Below, in pieces: positions 52,610 to 61,751 of a stretch of 61,751 bases of DNA (within the stretch, counting starts at the first letter, position 1; each line of letters begins with the position of its first letter). The translations under genes were made by a program, and so were the position numbers. The stretch lies in contig NZ_QEWN01000007.1 in NCBI RefSeq assembly GCF_006124995.1, positions 1 through 61,751 of the forward strand, read 5' to 3'. The DNA comes from Vibrio sp. Hep-1b-8. Lineage in GTDB: Bacteria > Pseudomonadota > Gammaproteobacteria > Enterobacterales > Vibrionaceae. The notes below the pieces were generated by a model that saw only the letters and a list, made by a program, of their open reading frames with translations, was not told where the DNA came from and made no database searches.

Positions 52610-53725
52610 TTAATGAAAGTCGATGCGTTTCTCTGTTGTTGCATCAAAGAACACCGCTTTAGAGAGGTCAAAGTGCAAAGGTGCCACTTGACCTGCGACC
52701 ACATCAAACTCAGGAGAAAGACGACACGCGACTTCTTGCTCGTTGACTTTGATCATTGCAATCGTATCTGGACCCGTTGGCTCCAAAACTTCCAGCATCA
52801 GATCAAGCTTGGTGCTTGCTTGTGAATCCACATTCTCGCTATCTGTAATGTGTTCTGGACGAAGCCCAATAACGATCTCTCGTCCATCTTGCTCACGCAT
52901 TGATGCCGGTAAACTAATGTGATGTTCTTGACCGTTGCTGCCCTTCACTTTGATCACAGGGTTATCCTGCGCATCCAGATCGACCATAGTTTTGATGAAG
53001 TTCATCGACGGTGACCCCATAAAACCGGCGACAAACATATTGGTTGGCTTGTTGTAAATCTCTTGCGGAGTGCCTAGCTGCTGAAGTTCACCATCCTTCA
53101 TAACTGCAATACGGTCGGCGAGAGTCATCGCTTCAATCTGGTCGTGGGTCACGTACACGATGGTCGTTTTAAGCTGTTGATGAAGGCGCTTAATCTGATG
53201 GCGCATCTCTACGCGAAGTTTCGCATCAAGATTCGATAACGGTTCATCAAACAGATATAGCTTAGGGCGGCGGGCCAGTGCGCGTCCCATTGCGACACGT
53301 TGACGCTGACCACCCGAAAGCTGTGAAGGTTTACGGTCTAACAGATGATCAATTTGCAGCATGGTTGCAACTCGCTCAACTTCTGCATCTATCTCAGCCT
53401 TAGGCATCTTGCGGATCTTCAGACCAAACTCGATATTGCCGCGCACCGTCATATTTGGGTAAAGCGCATAGGATTGGAATACCATCGCAATATCACGGTC
53501 TTTCGGTTCAACCTCTGAGACATCATTACCGTCGATAACAATCTCACCAGAACTGATATTTTCCAATCCAGCAATGGTGTTCATCAAGGTCGATTTACCG
53601 CAACCCGAAGGCCCCACCAAGATCAGGAACTCGCCTGAATCAATGTTAATGTCGATACCCTTTAAGGTTTCTTGCTCCGCTTTCGGGTAGGTTTTACGGA
53701 TCTGTTTAAGTTCGAGTGTTGCCAT
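52610..53725 (-). CDS. gtsD: sugar ABC transporter ATP-binding protein (GtsD/UgpC/MalK type)
   Basis: A 371-residue ATPase with Walker A GPSGCGKST (about residues 37-45), signature LSGGQRQRVAMGRAL, Walker B LYLFDEPLSNLDAKLR and a C-terminal TOBE regulatory domain (~ residues 240-370, VIGLRPEHITD). Such ATPases energise carbohydrate importers and can be shared among them. It begins 5 bases after the second permease gene and ends the operon. The glucose assignment rests on the linked gtsABC genes. Confidence 0.88.
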   Translation of the reverse strand: MATLELKQIRKTYPKAEQETLKGIDINIDSGEFLILVGPSGCGKSTLMNTIAGLENISSGEIVIDGNDVSEVEPKDRDIAMVFQSYALYPNMTVRGNIEFGLKIRKMPKAEIDAEVERVATMLQIDHLLDRKPSQLSGGQRQRVAMGRALARRPKLYLFDEPLSNLDAKLRVEMRHQIKRLHQQLKTTIVYVTHDQIEAMTLADRIAVMKDGELQQLGTPQEIYNKPTNMFVAGFMGSPSMNFIKTMVDLDAQDNPVIKVKGSNGQEHHISLPASMREQDGREIVIGLRPEHITDSENVDSQASTKLDLMLEVLEPTGPDTIAMIKVNEQEVACRLSPEFDVVAGQVAPLHFDLSKAVFFDATTEKRIDFH

Positions 53726-53730
53726 GATAA

Positions 53731-54588
53731 TTATCCTTTTACCGACCCAGCCGTTAGGCCGCGAACAAAGTATTTTCCTGCTAATACATAAACTAATAGT
53801 GTTGGCAGCGCCGCGATAATCGCCGCAGCCATATCAACGTTGTACTCTTTGACACCAGTACTGGTGTTAACCAAGTTATTGAGTGCAACAGTTATTGGTT
53901 GAGTTTCTGAGCCTGAATAAACCACCCCGAACAGGAAGTCATTCCAAATCGCTGTGAACTGCCAAATCACCGTCACCATGATGATAGGCGTTGAGATTGG
54001 TAACAGAATCTTGAAGAAAATAGTGAAGAAGCCTGCACCATCTAGCTTCGCCGCTTTAACCAGTTCATCAGGGACGCTGATATAGAAGTTGCGGAAGAAC
54101 AGTGTAGTAAACGCCATACCGTAGATAACGTGAACAATCACTAGCCCAGCAGTGGTATTCGCCAAACCTAACTTGCCAAGTACTGCTGCCATTGGCAAAA
54201 GGATGACCTGGAACGGAATGAAACAGCCGAACAGCAATAGGCTGAAAAACAGATTAGAACCACGGAATTGCCATTTGGTCACAACGTAACCATTAAACGC
54301 GCCTAATAGAGTTGAGATAGCCACGGCCGGAATAACCATCTGGAAAGAGTTCCAGAAGTAACCTTTAACACCTTCACACTTAACACCAGTACAAGCACTG
54401 TCCCATGCTTTAAACCAAGCATCGAACACCCACTCAGTTGGTAAACTCATTAAGTTACCCGCTTTGATATCTGGCAAGGTTTTAAATGAGGTAATGAACA
54501 TTACGAACAGTGGCATCAGGTAAACCAGACAGAAGAACACCAGTGTCGAATAGATAAATAGTCGAGAAAAATTGACACTACGCATCAT
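53731..54588 (-). CDS. gtsC: glucose ABC transporter permease GtsC
   Basis: A 285-residue MalG-type permease with six membrane segments. The EAA loop VPDELVKAAKLDGAGFFTIFFKILLP lies near residues 165-190 and contacts the ATPase. The cysteine-containing insertion ACTGVKCEGVKGYFWNSFQM near residues 63-82 is also characteristic of the Pseudomonas GtsC group. Its start overlaps the gtsB stop by 4 bases. Confidence 0.88.
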   Translation of the reverse strand: MMRSVNFSRLFIYSTLVFFCLVYLMPLFVMFITSFKTLPDIKAGNLMSLPTEWVFDAWFKAWDSACTGVKCEGVKGYFWNSFQMVIPAVAISTLLGAFNGYVVTKWQFRGSNLFFSLLLFGCFIPFQVILLPMAAVLGKLGLANTTAGLVIVHVIYGMAFTTLFFRNFYISVPDELVKAAKLDGAGFFTIFFKILLPISTPIIMVTVIWQFTAIWNDFLFGVVYSGSETQPITVALNNLVNTSTGVKEYNVDMAAAIIAALPTLLVYVLAGKYFVRGLTAGSVKG

Positions 54589-55508
54589 GATTTTTTCTCC
54601 CTAAGTTCAGAGTAAAGATAAGGTACTAAGATGGCTAAGATACCTGCTAGCATCATCATCGCACTCGCCGCACCCAGGCCTATCTGACCACGAGTAAATG
54701 AGTGAGCATACATAAATAGTGCAGGCAGATCGGAAGAGTAACCAGGTCCACCGGCTGTCATAGCGGTCACCAAGTCAAAGCTCTTGATCGCAATATGAGA
54801 GGTAATAATCACCGCGCTGAAAAACACCGGGCGCAAACACGGCATAATGATTTGCCAGTAGATAGTCGGTAAACTTGCGCCATCAATTTGCGCCGCTTTT
54901 ATGATCGAAGAGTCGATACCTCGCAAGCCGGCTAAAAACATCGCCATGACAAAGCCAGAGGACTGCCAAACCGCGGCAATAACCAAGGTATAAACAGACA
55001 TATCCGAGTTAACCAACCAATCAAATTTGAACTCGGTAAAGCCCCAGTCCTGCATTAATTTTTCGATACCTAATCCCGGGTTAAGAATCCACTTCCACGC
55101 CGTACCGGTCACGATGAATGACAACGCCATTGGATAGAGATAAATGGTACGGATCGCCCCTTCCTGACGGATGTTCTGGTCGAGGAAGATAGCCAAAGCC
55201 ACTCCTAAACCAATTGCCACCAGCATAAACAGCAGGCCGAAGATACCTAGGTTAGTGATTGATGTGATCCAACGGTCGTTCTCCATTAGCTTTTCATACT
55301 GGGCAAAACCCACGAAGTTAAAGCTAGGCAGAAAGCGCGAGTTGGTCATTGAAAGTGCCGCCGTCCAGAAAATGTAACCATAGATACAAACCACAGTCAC
55401 AAGCACTGTCGGGGCAAGAACGATTTTCGGCAGCCAATGTTGAAGTCGGTCGCCTAGGTTAACCTTGGCTTTTGACTTCTTATCAGACCGAGTAACAACA
55501 TGCTCCAT
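54585..55508 (-). CDS. gtsB: glucose ABC transporter permease GtsB
   Basis: A 307-residue MalF-type permease with six membrane helices. The start LGDRLQHWLPKIVLAP, then IRTIYLYPMALSFIVTGTAW, the EAA loop IKAAQIDGASLPTIYWQIIMP and SFDLVTAMTAGGPGYSSDLP match the Pseudomonas GtsB sequence as I remember it, much more closely than generic sugar permeases. It lies 117 bases after gtsA with a long stem-loop in between. Confidence 0.9.
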   Translation of the reverse strand: MEHVVTRSDKKSKAKVNLGDRLQHWLPKIVLAPTVLVTVVCIYGYIFWTAALSMTNSRFLPSFNFVGFAQYEKLMENDRWITSITNLGIFGLLFMLVAIGLGVALAIFLDQNIRQEGAIRTIYLYPMALSFIVTGTAWKWILNPGLGIEKLMQDWGFTEFKFDWLVNSDMSVYTLVIAAVWQSSGFVMAMFLAGLRGIDSSIIKAAQIDGASLPTIYWQIIMPCLRPVFFSAVIITSHIAIKSFDLVTAMTAGGPGYSSDLPALFMYAHSFTRGQIGLGAASAMMMLAGILAILVPYLYSELREKKS

Positions 55509-55561
55509 AACGAGTCCTTACGTCATAAGACCCTAATCAAATTCCTGATCGGGTAATAGAG

Positions 55562-55600
55562 AAAGGGCAGACAGGCTCCCCACAAGCCTGCCTGCCCTTT
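55562..55600 (-). other. intercistronic stem-loop between gtsA and gtsB
   Basis: AAAGGGCAGACAGGCT and AGCCTGCCTGCCCTTT (one mismatch) form a 16-bp stem with a 7-base loop, 25 bases after the gtsA stop. The minus-strand tail is TTTCTCT, so partial termination or 3' protection of gtsA mRNA is plausible. Confidence 0.7.
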
Positions 55601-55625
55601 GGGGGTGTACTTAAACGAGCGAAGT

Positions 55626-56873
55626 TTAAATGGCTGCTTTAACGGCCTTAGCCAGTTTTTGAGCCGCTTGCTTAGGATCCGCTTTGTCATCATTGAAGAA
55701 GTTAGTCACTACGTCGTAGATGGCACCTTGTGCATAGCTCGTTGTTGATAGACCGTGCGCCATACTTGGTACTAGGTCACCAGACTGAGCGCTCGCCTTA
55801 AATGTCGCCATAGAGTCCAGTGCACACTGGTCAAACTTAGACATATCCATATCTAGGCGCACAGGAATTGAACCTTTGTTTAGGTTAAACACCTCTTGGA
55901 ACTCTTTAGTTAGGATTGTACGAGCTAGATCTTGCTGAGCTTTCTGATTGTCTTTGTTGCTAAGCTCGAAGAAAGCGAAGCTGTCGATGTTGAACGTGAA
56001 CTGTCCATCCGTACCTGGAGCAGGTGCACAGATGTAATCTTTGCCTGGAACTTTACCAGCAGCGGTAAACTCACCTTTCGCCCAGTCACCCATGATTTGC
56101 ATCGCCGCTTCACCGTTAATCACCATTGAGGTTGCAACGTTCCAGTCACGTCCTGGTGAGTTTGCATCGATGTAGTCACGCACCTTCTTGAACTTAGTGA
56201 ACACTTCCACCATCTTGTCACCAGAAAGCACATCCATGTCTAGGTCTACAAACGCTTTGTTGTAGTCTTCACTACCTAGTACATCCAGTGCGACTGCTTC
56301 GAATACAGTGGCATCTTGCCAAGGCTGACCACCATGAGCGAGTGGTACAAAACCAGCGGCTTTAATTTTTTCAGCCGCAGCAAAGAACTCATCCAATGTG
56401 GTTGGCAACTCTACGCCCGATTTCTTAAGCACTTCAGGGTTAGCCCAAATCCAGTTAACACGGTGAACGTTGACCGGCACTGCGACGTACTCACCGTTGT
56501 ATTTCATCACTTTGGTGACTACTGAAGGTAGGATTTCATCCCATTTTTCTTGTTTTGCTGTGCTCTCAAGAGAAGTCAGGAAGCCAAGACCGCCCCACTC
56601 CTGAATGTCATGACCTTTGATTTGTGCTGCTGATGGTGGATTACCTGATACAGCACGAGTTTTCAAAACCGTCATAGCAGATTCACCGCCACCACCAGCT
56701 ACTGCGAAATCTTTCCAAGTGTGGTTTTGCTCTTCTAGCATCTCTTTAAGAACAGCAGCAGATTTTGCTTCACCGCCCGCAGTCCACCAGTGAAGAACTT
56801 CAACTTCACCAGCAGTTGCAACATTAGCAGCAGACAATAGAGAGAGGGTAAGTAGGGTTTTATTAAGTTTCAT
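55626..56873 (-). CDS. gtsA: glucose ABC transporter substrate-binding protein GtsA
   Basis: A 415-residue periplasmic binding protein. The signal peptide [21 protein letters not shown] is followed by [58 protein letters not shown] and the [20 protein letters not shown] region. This is the distinctive sequence of the glucose/mannose binding protein of the Pseudomonas Gts system. It is the first gene of the operon, and a stem-loop behind it should favour its overproduction relative to the permeases. Glucose as ligand is inferred from homology. Confidence 0.9.
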   Translation of the reverse strand: MKLNKTLLTLSLLSAANVATAGEVEVLHWWTAGGEAKSAAVLKEMLEEQNHTWKDFAVAGGGGESAMTVLKTRAVSGNPPSAAQIKGHDIQEWGGLGFLTSLESTAKQEKWDEILPSVVTKVMKYNGEYVAVPVNVHRVNWIWANPEVLKKSGVELPTTLDEFFAAAEKIKAAGFVPLAHGGQPWQDATVFEAVALDVLGSEDYNKAFVDLDMDVLSGDKMVEVFTKFKKVRDYIDANSPGRDWNVATSMVINGEAAMQIMGDWAKGEFTAAGKVPGKDYICAPAPGTDGQFTFNIDSFAFFELSNKDNQKAQQDLARTILTKEFQEVFNLNKGSIPVRLDMDMSKFDQCALDSMATFKASAQSGDLVPSMAHGLSTTSYAQGAIYDVVTNFFNDDKADPKQAAQKLAKAVKAAI

Positions 56874-56999
56874 TATTATCTTCCATGTATTGGATTAGAC
56901 ATTCAGGCCAACAGCTCAATGACCCCAAGCGTTCTTGCTTGTACTAAACAGAGTCTATCCAAATTGAAATTTAAGATTGAAACAAACGGTAAACGCCAC

Positions 57000-57015
57000 G
57001 TAACAATTATGTTAC
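57000..57015. promoter_or_regulatory. palindrome between gtrS and gtsA
   Basis: GTAACA-ATTA-TGTTAC is a perfect inverted repeat one base after the gtrS stop and about 125 bases before gtsA. No T-run follows, so an operator for a dimeric regulator is possible; the neighbouring response regulator is the obvious candidate. Confidence 0.4.
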
Positions 57016-57016
57016 A

Positions 57017-58477
57017 TTACACCTCTAGGTTCGATGGAATATAGATTTGGGCGCGTAAGCCTTTTCTGGGTAAGTTATCAATAATGAGATCTCCGCCATG
57101 TCCGTGAAGAATATTCCGGCAGATACCTAAGCCTAAGCCATGCCCATTTTCATCATTTGCCAATCTAAAATAGGGTTCAAAAACGGCTTCGAGCTTATCT
57201 TCAGGAATACCTGGACCATGATCCTCAATGACAATACTGACCCACTCCTGATTGGTGAGCACTTCAATCTCAGCACGATGACCATATTTTACTGCGTTAT
57301 CGACTAAATTACTGATCACTCGCTTGATCGCTAATGGTTTCGCAACAATTGGCTCAATTGGGTAGGGATCAAACTCAACCGTTTGCTGGTGTTGGTTCAA
57401 TGGTTCAATCACACTCAGTATCATCTCATTGAGATCAATGTAGGCATTGTTTTCATGTAGGTCGGTGTCACGGACACACTGCAACGCCCCTTTAACCATC
57501 ATTTCTAGTTCATCAAGGTCACGATTAAACTTGTCGCGTTTGGTGTCGTTTTCAAGCAACTCGGCCCTCAGCCTTAAACGTGTGATGGGTGTTTTCAGGT
57601 CGTGGGAAATCGCCGAGAAAAGATGCTCCCTATCCGCTACATAACGGCGTATCCGCTGCTGCATACGATTAAATGCACGCGTCGCGGTGATCAATTCGCT
57701 CGCCCCCTCTTCCTTTATAGGCGCTTGATCGATGTCCATGCTCATCTCATTCGCGGCCTTAGCTAATCGCTTGAGTGGCTTAACCTGACGCCGTACCAAC
57801 AAGTAAGTAAGGAACAATAAAATCGTGGTAGAGAAGAGCAGAAACATCATCTGTTCACGACCGATCAAGGTATCGTCGAGAGTGACATAAGGTGCGGGTA
57901 ATAGAGCCGCAATATAGACCCACTCATGGGTTTTTAGCTCAATTTGTACCACGAGAATCGGTGGATCAATGGGATTGAGCGTCAGCGTATGGTGAGCCCA
58001 CGACTTAGGTAAGTCATGCAGATAAATATCATTTTTGAGCAGTCTCAAGTTATCTGGATGAGAAAAGTCGACTTGAATCGACTCGACCTTAGGTAGCTTT
58101 TTGGCTAACACACTTTCAATTGCTTGCAATGAAGCTAACTTCAGCGGGGTATCCTCTATCGGATCGACGATTAACTGCTCTTTATTGAATGAGACGAAAA
58201 AACGAGTCCCGCCCATATTTCGGATCTGATCCAATACAATATGGCGATACTTGACCGGCAAAGATTGAAAGAAGGTCACTGTCGAAGAGAACATATTTGC
58301 CATGCTTTCAGAAGCAGAGCGGATACCTTCCAGCTCCTTCTGTTTCGACTCGGCGTACCAAATAGTCGTCGCCACACCTTGAGCGAGCACAACCGCCAAC
58401 AACGTTAACCCCAGAGTTCGGCTGACTAGCGAATTGGGCTTGAAACGGCGTAACCAATTTTGCAATTTATTGCTCAT
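57017..58477 (-). CDS. gtrS: sensor histidine kinase (GtrS-like)
   Basis: A 486-residue membrane kinase with a membrane segment at ~17-37, a periplasmic domain of ~150 residues, a second membrane segment at ~195-215, a HAMP domain (VKPLKRLAKAANEMSMDIDQ), an H-box SAISHDLKTPITRLRLRAEL, an N-box RVISNLVDNAVKYGHRAEI and G-boxes DHGPGIPE and GHGLGLGICRNILHGHGG. Its position beside gtsABCD with an OmpR-type partner parallels GtrS/GltR of Pseudomonas, where the sensor responds to gluconate metabolites. The ligand here is inference. Its start overlaps the regulator stop by 11 bases. Confidence 0.85.
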   Translation of the reverse strand: MSNKLQNWLRRFKPNSLVSRTLGLTLLAVVLAQGVATTIWYAESKQKELEGIRSASESMANMFSSTVTFFQSLPVKYRHIVLDQIRNMGGTRFFVSFNKEQLIVDPIEDTPLKLASLQAIESVLAKKLPKVESIQVDFSHPDNLRLLKNDIYLHDLPKSWAHHTLTLNPIDPPILVVQIELKTHEWVYIAALLPAPYVTLDDTLIGREQMMFLLFSTTILLFLTYLLVRRQVKPLKRLAKAANEMSMDIDQAPIKEEGASELITATRAFNRMQQRIRRYVADREHLFSAISHDLKTPITRLRLRAELLENDTKRDKFNRDLDELEMMVKGALQCVRDTDLHENNAYIDLNEMILSVIEPLNQHQQTVEFDPYPIEPIVAKPLAIKRVISNLVDNAVKYGHRAEIEVLTNQEWVSIVIEDHGPGIPEDKLEAVFEPYFRLANDENGHGLGLGICRNILHGHGGDLIIDNLPRKGLRAQIYIPSNLEV

Positions 58478-59189
58478 AACTCACAGGCACCGCGAGAATA
58501 TAGCCATTACCACGCATCGTTTTGATGTAATGCGGGAATCTTGCACTGTCACCTAACCTTTGGCGCAATCGGCTAAGCTGGACATCGATACCGCGTTCAA
58601 AGGGTAACGCTTCTCGACCGCGAGTCGCGAAAGAGATGGTGTCGCGGTCAAGTACTTCATTTGGACGTTTAAGAAATAGCATCAGCAATGCAAAGTCACT
58701 GCCTGACAAGTCATGAGACTCATGGCGCTCGACATGAGTAATTCTGTGTGCCAAGGGATCCAGTTTCCAATCACCAAATACGATGGTTTTAGCGATAACA
58801 CTGGCAGGCAGCTCTTCTACTACGTTAACTCGGCGCAACACGGCTTTTATCCGTGCGGTGAGGTGACGTGGATTGAACGGTTTTGCGATATAGTCATCTG
58901 CACCAATCTCAAGGCCGATGATCTGATCGGTATCATCGGAGACCGCAGTGAGCATAATGATGGGGACAGAAGAGTGACGGCGCACTTGCTGACACAAAGT
59001 AAAGCCATCATCTCCCGGCAGCATCACATCAAGCAGGATAAGTTCAGGATAACCCTGTTGTTCAAGATACGACTTCATCTGTTCGCCGTCATTGACCGCA
59101 TCAACCTGATAACCTTGCTTCGTCAGGTATTCTTCCAATAACTCACAAATCTCTTGATCATCATCGACAACAAGAATTTTAGCTGACAT
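58467..59189 (-). CDS. gltR: OmpR-family response regulator (GltR-like)
   Basis: A 240-residue regulator with receiver domain Asp54 (LILLDVMLPGDDGF), the conserved Lys in GADDYIAKPFNPRHL and a C-terminal winged-helix DNA-binding domain (HDLSGSDFALLMLFLKRPNEVLDRD, GIDVQLSRLRQRLGD, IKTMRGNGYILAVPV). It forms an operon with the downstream kinase gene and lies next to the glucose transporter operon it probably activates. Confidence 0.88.
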   Translation of the reverse strand: MSAKILVVDDDQEICELLEEYLTKQGYQVDAVNDGEQMKSYLEQQGYPELILLDVMLPGDDGFTLCQQVRRHSSVPIIMLTAVSDDTDQIIGLEIGADDYIAKPFNPRHLTARIKAVLRRVNVVEELPASVIAKTIVFGDWKLDPLAHRITHVERHESHDLSGSDFALLMLFLKRPNEVLDRDTISFATRGREALPFERGIDVQLSRLRQRLGDSARFPHYIKTMRGNGYILAVPVSYEQ

Positions 59190-59393
59190 ACCCTTACCTA
59201 CTACTGAGCGACTTTAGTACTGAGGAGTGTAAACAGTTCTTATTCGGTAATTTGTAAGATATTACTTAGAATTTGAACCCCTTGCGGACTCACATCACAT
59301 CTTATTAACAAAAAACGAATTATCGAACCTTCTAACCAAACCCATCAACCGCACCCTACTCAAAGAGAAACTCATCGCTTGGAGCCCACGTCA

Positions 59394-60860
59394 TTAAGAT
59401 GAACAGCTAATCTCCATCTTTTTGCCCCAATCAGGTGGTAGGTTGGCATACTGACTCATCTCAGGCTGCTCATCAAAAGGGTTTCTCAACAAGGTGGCAA
59501 GGCGCTCTACTTCGCTGAAATCGCCCTCTTCTGCTCGATCTATTGCAATTTGAGCGAGGTAGTTACGCAAGATGTACTTCGGGTTTACCCGACGCATGGC
59601 TTGGCAACGTTCGTCGGCGGAAACCACCTCTCCATGGCCATTATGTTCATGCTCACAGCGTTCTAGGTATTGTGCCAACCACTGATTTATCGCCTGCTGG
59701 TCGACAAAAAGATCCAGTACCGCTTGAATCCCTTTGATATCGATCGATGACAATTCGCGTAAAAAACGCGTGTAATCAATACCCTGTTGATGCAACAACT
59801 CAAACATTGCACCAAACAGTTGCGTATCACTTTGCTGCTGACTATTGATACCCAATTTACTTCGCATCAGACGGCTAAACTCCTGACCTAACAATGGCTC
59901 AAACTGCGATAGGGCTTGTTCTAGATCCTCTCTCAATATGAGAGGAGACAAGCTGTGAGCTAAGGCTGATAGATTCCAAAGCGCAATGCGTGGTTGTTGA
60001 TTAAATGCATAGCGCCCTTGGTAGTCAGAGTGATTGCAAATATAACTTGGGTCATAATCGTCAAGAAAACCAAATGGACCGTAATCAAATGTATCGCCAA
60101 TGATCGACATATTGTCCGTGTTCATTACCCCGTGCGCAAAACCATACGCCTGCCATTGCGCTATCATTTTTGCAGTGCGTTGGACGATTTGATCAAACAT
60201 CGAGAGATAAGGTTTCTCATTGTCCCGTGCTGAGGGGAAGTGCCACTCAACAACTCTGTCAGCTAATAACTGAAGCTCTTCAAGTTGATTGGTATAGAAG
60301 AAATGCTCGAAATGACCAAAACGAATATGACTGCGTGCCATTCTAATTAATAGAGCACCTTGCTCACACTTCTCTCTATAGACAGGGGTATCACTCACCA
60401 ACATCCCTAAAGCTCGCGTCGTTGGGATACCAAGTCCTGCCATCGCTTCACTGCATAGATACTCACGAATTGTTGAGCGCAACACTGCCCTGCCATCCCC
60501 CATCCGTGAATAAGGCGTTAAACCAGCACCTTTAATATGCAAGTCAAAGACTTCGTTATGATGATTAGTCAACTCACCGAGCAATAGACCACGGCCATCG
60601 CCTAATTCAGGGTTATAAACACCAAATTGGTGTCCTGCATACTTCATGGCAACAGGCGGCGAGTTTTCTATGATGTATTCGCCAGTCAGAAACTGTTTCA
60701 GATCTCCGTCAGGAGCCTGTAGGGGTAAATTAAATTGCTCAGCAAACTGTCCGTTCCAAATAATCCAACGCGTATTATCAAGAGGTTGCGGTGCGACAGG
60801 CGTATAAAAAGCATCTGGCAAGGAGGCAAAACGATGAGAAAGTGACGACAGCGAAAACAT
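59394..60860 (-). CDS. selO: protein AMPylase SelO (YdiU)
   Basis: A pseudokinase-fold enzyme that transfers AMP to Ser, Thr or Tyr of target proteins and is linked to redox stress. The N-terminal part has [20 protein letters not shown] and the lysine-containing [23 protein letters not shown], then [27 protein letters not shown] with the catalytic/metal-binding Asn and Asp. It ends with ...ISCSS, so a cysteine lies three residues from the C-terminus, as in SelO proteins. The ATG at 60860 ([15 protein letters not shown]) gives 488 residues; upstream in-frame codons look non-coding. Confidence 0.95.
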   Translation of the reverse strand: MFSLSSLSHRFASLPDAFYTPVAPQPLDNTRWIIWNGQFAEQFNLPLQAPDGDLKQFLTGEYIIENSPPVAMKYAGHQFGVYNPELGDGRGLLLGELTNHHNEVFDLHIKGAGLTPYSRMGDGRAVLRSTIREYLCSEAMAGLGIPTTRALGMLVSDTPVYREKCEQGALLIRMARSHIRFGHFEHFFYTNQLEELQLLADRVVEWHFPSARDNEKPYLSMFDQIVQRTAKMIAQWQAYGFAHGVMNTDNMSIIGDTFDYGPFGFLDDYDPSYICNHSDYQGRYAFNQQPRIALWNLSALAHSLSPLILREDLEQALSQFEPLLGQEFSRLMRSKLGINSQQQSDTQLFGAMFELLHQQGIDYTRFLRELSSIDIKGIQAVLDLFVDQQAINQWLAQYLERCEHEHNGHGEVVSADERCQAMRRVNPKYILRNYLAQIAIDRAEEGDFSEVERLATLLRNPFDEQPEMSQYANLPPDWGKKMEISCSS

Positions 60861-60985
60861 ATACAAACCATTAACAGTATGAATCACTGCGAAACTAACA
60901 TAGCAAATGAGTGAGATCCAGAGCCGCCTTGAGTCTCCGTACACTTAAGTGAGTAATTACTTCCTCGTCAAGGCTTGCTCGAAAA

Positions 60986-61087
60986 CTAAATAATACTGAA
61001 TACCAATACAATACCGAACAATGAAAACAGACAAGTGCGGCTGATAACGCCAAAATTGGAAGGTTGGATCATTTCTTGATGCTGCAT
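60986..61087 (-). CDS. 33-residue hydrophobic small protein
   Basis: ATG at 61087 with GAGAGTGG about 4 bases upstream; TAG at 60986. The protein starts with a polar MQHQEMIQPSNFGVIS part and ends with a hydrophobic helix (CLFSLFGIVLVFSII) long enough to insert in the membrane. It resembles a tail-anchored or single-pass small membrane protein. No family is recognised. It lies in the 465-base gap between the partial gene at the right edge and selO, on their strand. Confidence 0.55.
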   Translation of the reverse strand: MQHQEMIQPSNFGVISRTCLFSLFGIVLVFSII

Positions 61088-61325
61088 AAACCACTCTCTC
61101 TTTTTTGTTACATAGTCATTACAATATGATGAATTTTCAATATTTTCACAATGCACACTAAGATTAAATTTTTATGACAAGCGTCTACACTTTTTATTCA
61201 CCCTGTTCTAACTACGGATAATTAGAACAATAGGGGGGAAATCACTGAAAAGTTAACTATGTTCAAATGCAATAAGTAGAACATTATTATAACGTATTTA
61301 GTCAGGAGGCCATGTGCCACTTTTT
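61088..61325. other. AT-rich intergenic stretch with a long inverted repeat
   Basis: No gene is seen. TGTTCTAA (61204-61211) and TTAGAACA (61222-61229) form a perfect 8-bp repeat with a 10-base spacer, extended outward by CCC and GGG. No T-run is adjacent, so it could be an operator or an RNA stem; promoter elements for the small protein gene probably also lie here. Confidence 0.45.
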
Positions 61326-61751
61326 TTATTTTTGTAAGCTCAAAGAGATACGTACAAAGTCGCCATCTTCAAATTCGACTTTATGCTCAAATAAGGACGA
61401 CGAATAAATAGTACGCATCAAGGTATGCTTTTCGCCGTGAGTCCCACGAAACAACATAGAAATATCCGCAACCAAGCGATTACGATTGTTGAAATGAGCG
61501 TTGAGATCCGTAGAAAGCACACACAGCAAACAGCCTTTCGGGTTATGTTTTAGATCCACCTCTTGAGGACTTGAAACCAACACTGTGGTGTTTAACTCCC
61601 TCTCTAAGGTGTTAACCAACAGCAAAAAACTGTCGAGATGAGGTAACTCGTCCCCTTCTACCGGCGGGAGTAAATTCCCAAGCATCCCTTCCATATCTAA
61701 GCGCTGTGAGCGAGCATGGCTGACTAACGAGCGTACTTTCTTCTTGAAGGG
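61326..61751 (-). CDS. C-terminal part of an unknown protein (5' end beyond the window)
   Basis: The frame is open to the right edge, 19 codons beyond the ATG at 61694, so the gene is partial with 141 residues visible. The part begins with a basic segment and continues with LPPVEGDELPHLDSFLLLVNTLERELNTTVLVSSPQEVDL; it ends in VEFEDGDFVRISLSLQK. I do not recognise a family and see no membrane segment or catalytic motif. Confidence 0.6.
   Translation of the reverse strand, partial: PFKKKVRSLVSHARSQRLDMEGMLGNLLPPVEGDELPHLDSFLLLVNTLERELNTTVLVSSPQEVDLKHNPKGCLLCVLSTDLNAHFNNRNRLVADISMLFRGTHGEKHTLMRTIYSSSLFEHKVEFEDGDFVRISLSLQK

Overview
The window is a 61.8 kb piece of a Vibrio chromosome, most likely the large one. 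The assignment rests on gene content and order. The block trigger factor-clpP-clpX-lon-hupB-ppiD-comEA-cmk-rpsA-ihfB-lapA-lapB-pyrF, followed by dctBD/dctMQP, is the arrangement I know from Vibrio cholerae, and the protein sequences read as Vibrio throughout. I see no rRNA, tRNA, CRISPR array, insertion sequence or prophage. About 55 genes are supported, nearly all housekeeping, plus one accessory module near the left end.

Layout. (1) 1-2600: the C-terminal end of an AraC/GyrI-type regulator, then a small accessory island made of an orphan PAAR-domain type VI secretion effector with a membrane-inserting C-terminus and an overlapping three-helix membrane protein, its probable immunity protein. 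(2) 2658-13491: rnd, fadD, an alpha/beta hydrolase, a Slp lipoprotein, a small unknown, tsaB, yoaA, another small unknown, purU and fadH. fadH has a perfect FadR operator core just upstream, which ties it to the same fatty-acid regulon as fadD. (3) 13690-22080: sppA, ansA, serS, rarA, lolA, a YecA-like SEC-C protein, a likely unannotated sRNA and dusC. (4) 22077-30881: a diguanylate cyclase gene broken by an in-frame TGA, an ABC uptake operon of the TrpXYZ/PF04392 type, a methyltransferase, cysB, a coiled-coil membrane protein and miaE. The miaE stop codon lies inside an 11-copy 7-bp tandem repeat. (5) 31006-45285: the conserved pyrF to tig block (envelope quality control, nucleoid proteins, ribosomal S1, competence ComEA, ATP-dependent proteolysis). 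(6) 45788-52199: the DctB/DctD two-component system facing the DctPQM TRAP transporter, which has a good sigma-54 promoter. (7) 52610-59189: a Pseudomonas-like glucose ABC transporter (GtsABCD) next to its GltR/GtrS-like two-component system. (8) 59394-61751: selO, a 33-residue hydrophobic small protein and the C-terminal end of an unknown protein.

Recurring logic. In all three solute-uptake operons (trpX-like, dctPQM, gtsABCD) a long stem-loop lies directly between the gene for the extracytoplasmic binding protein and the membrane-component genes. This is the classical layout for making excess binding protein. Two of these systems sit beside dedicated two-component regulators. Many transcription units end in clear Rho-independent terminators, listed individually, which lets operon limits be drawn with some confidence.

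Several starts were moved inside longer open frames because of Shine-Dalgarno sequences and family length: rnd, fadD, tsaB, serS, ihfB, dctB, dctD, dctP, selO, the PF04392 binding protein and others. Nothing was run computationally. Family names come from recognition of motifs and overall sequence, so finer substrate claims are inference.
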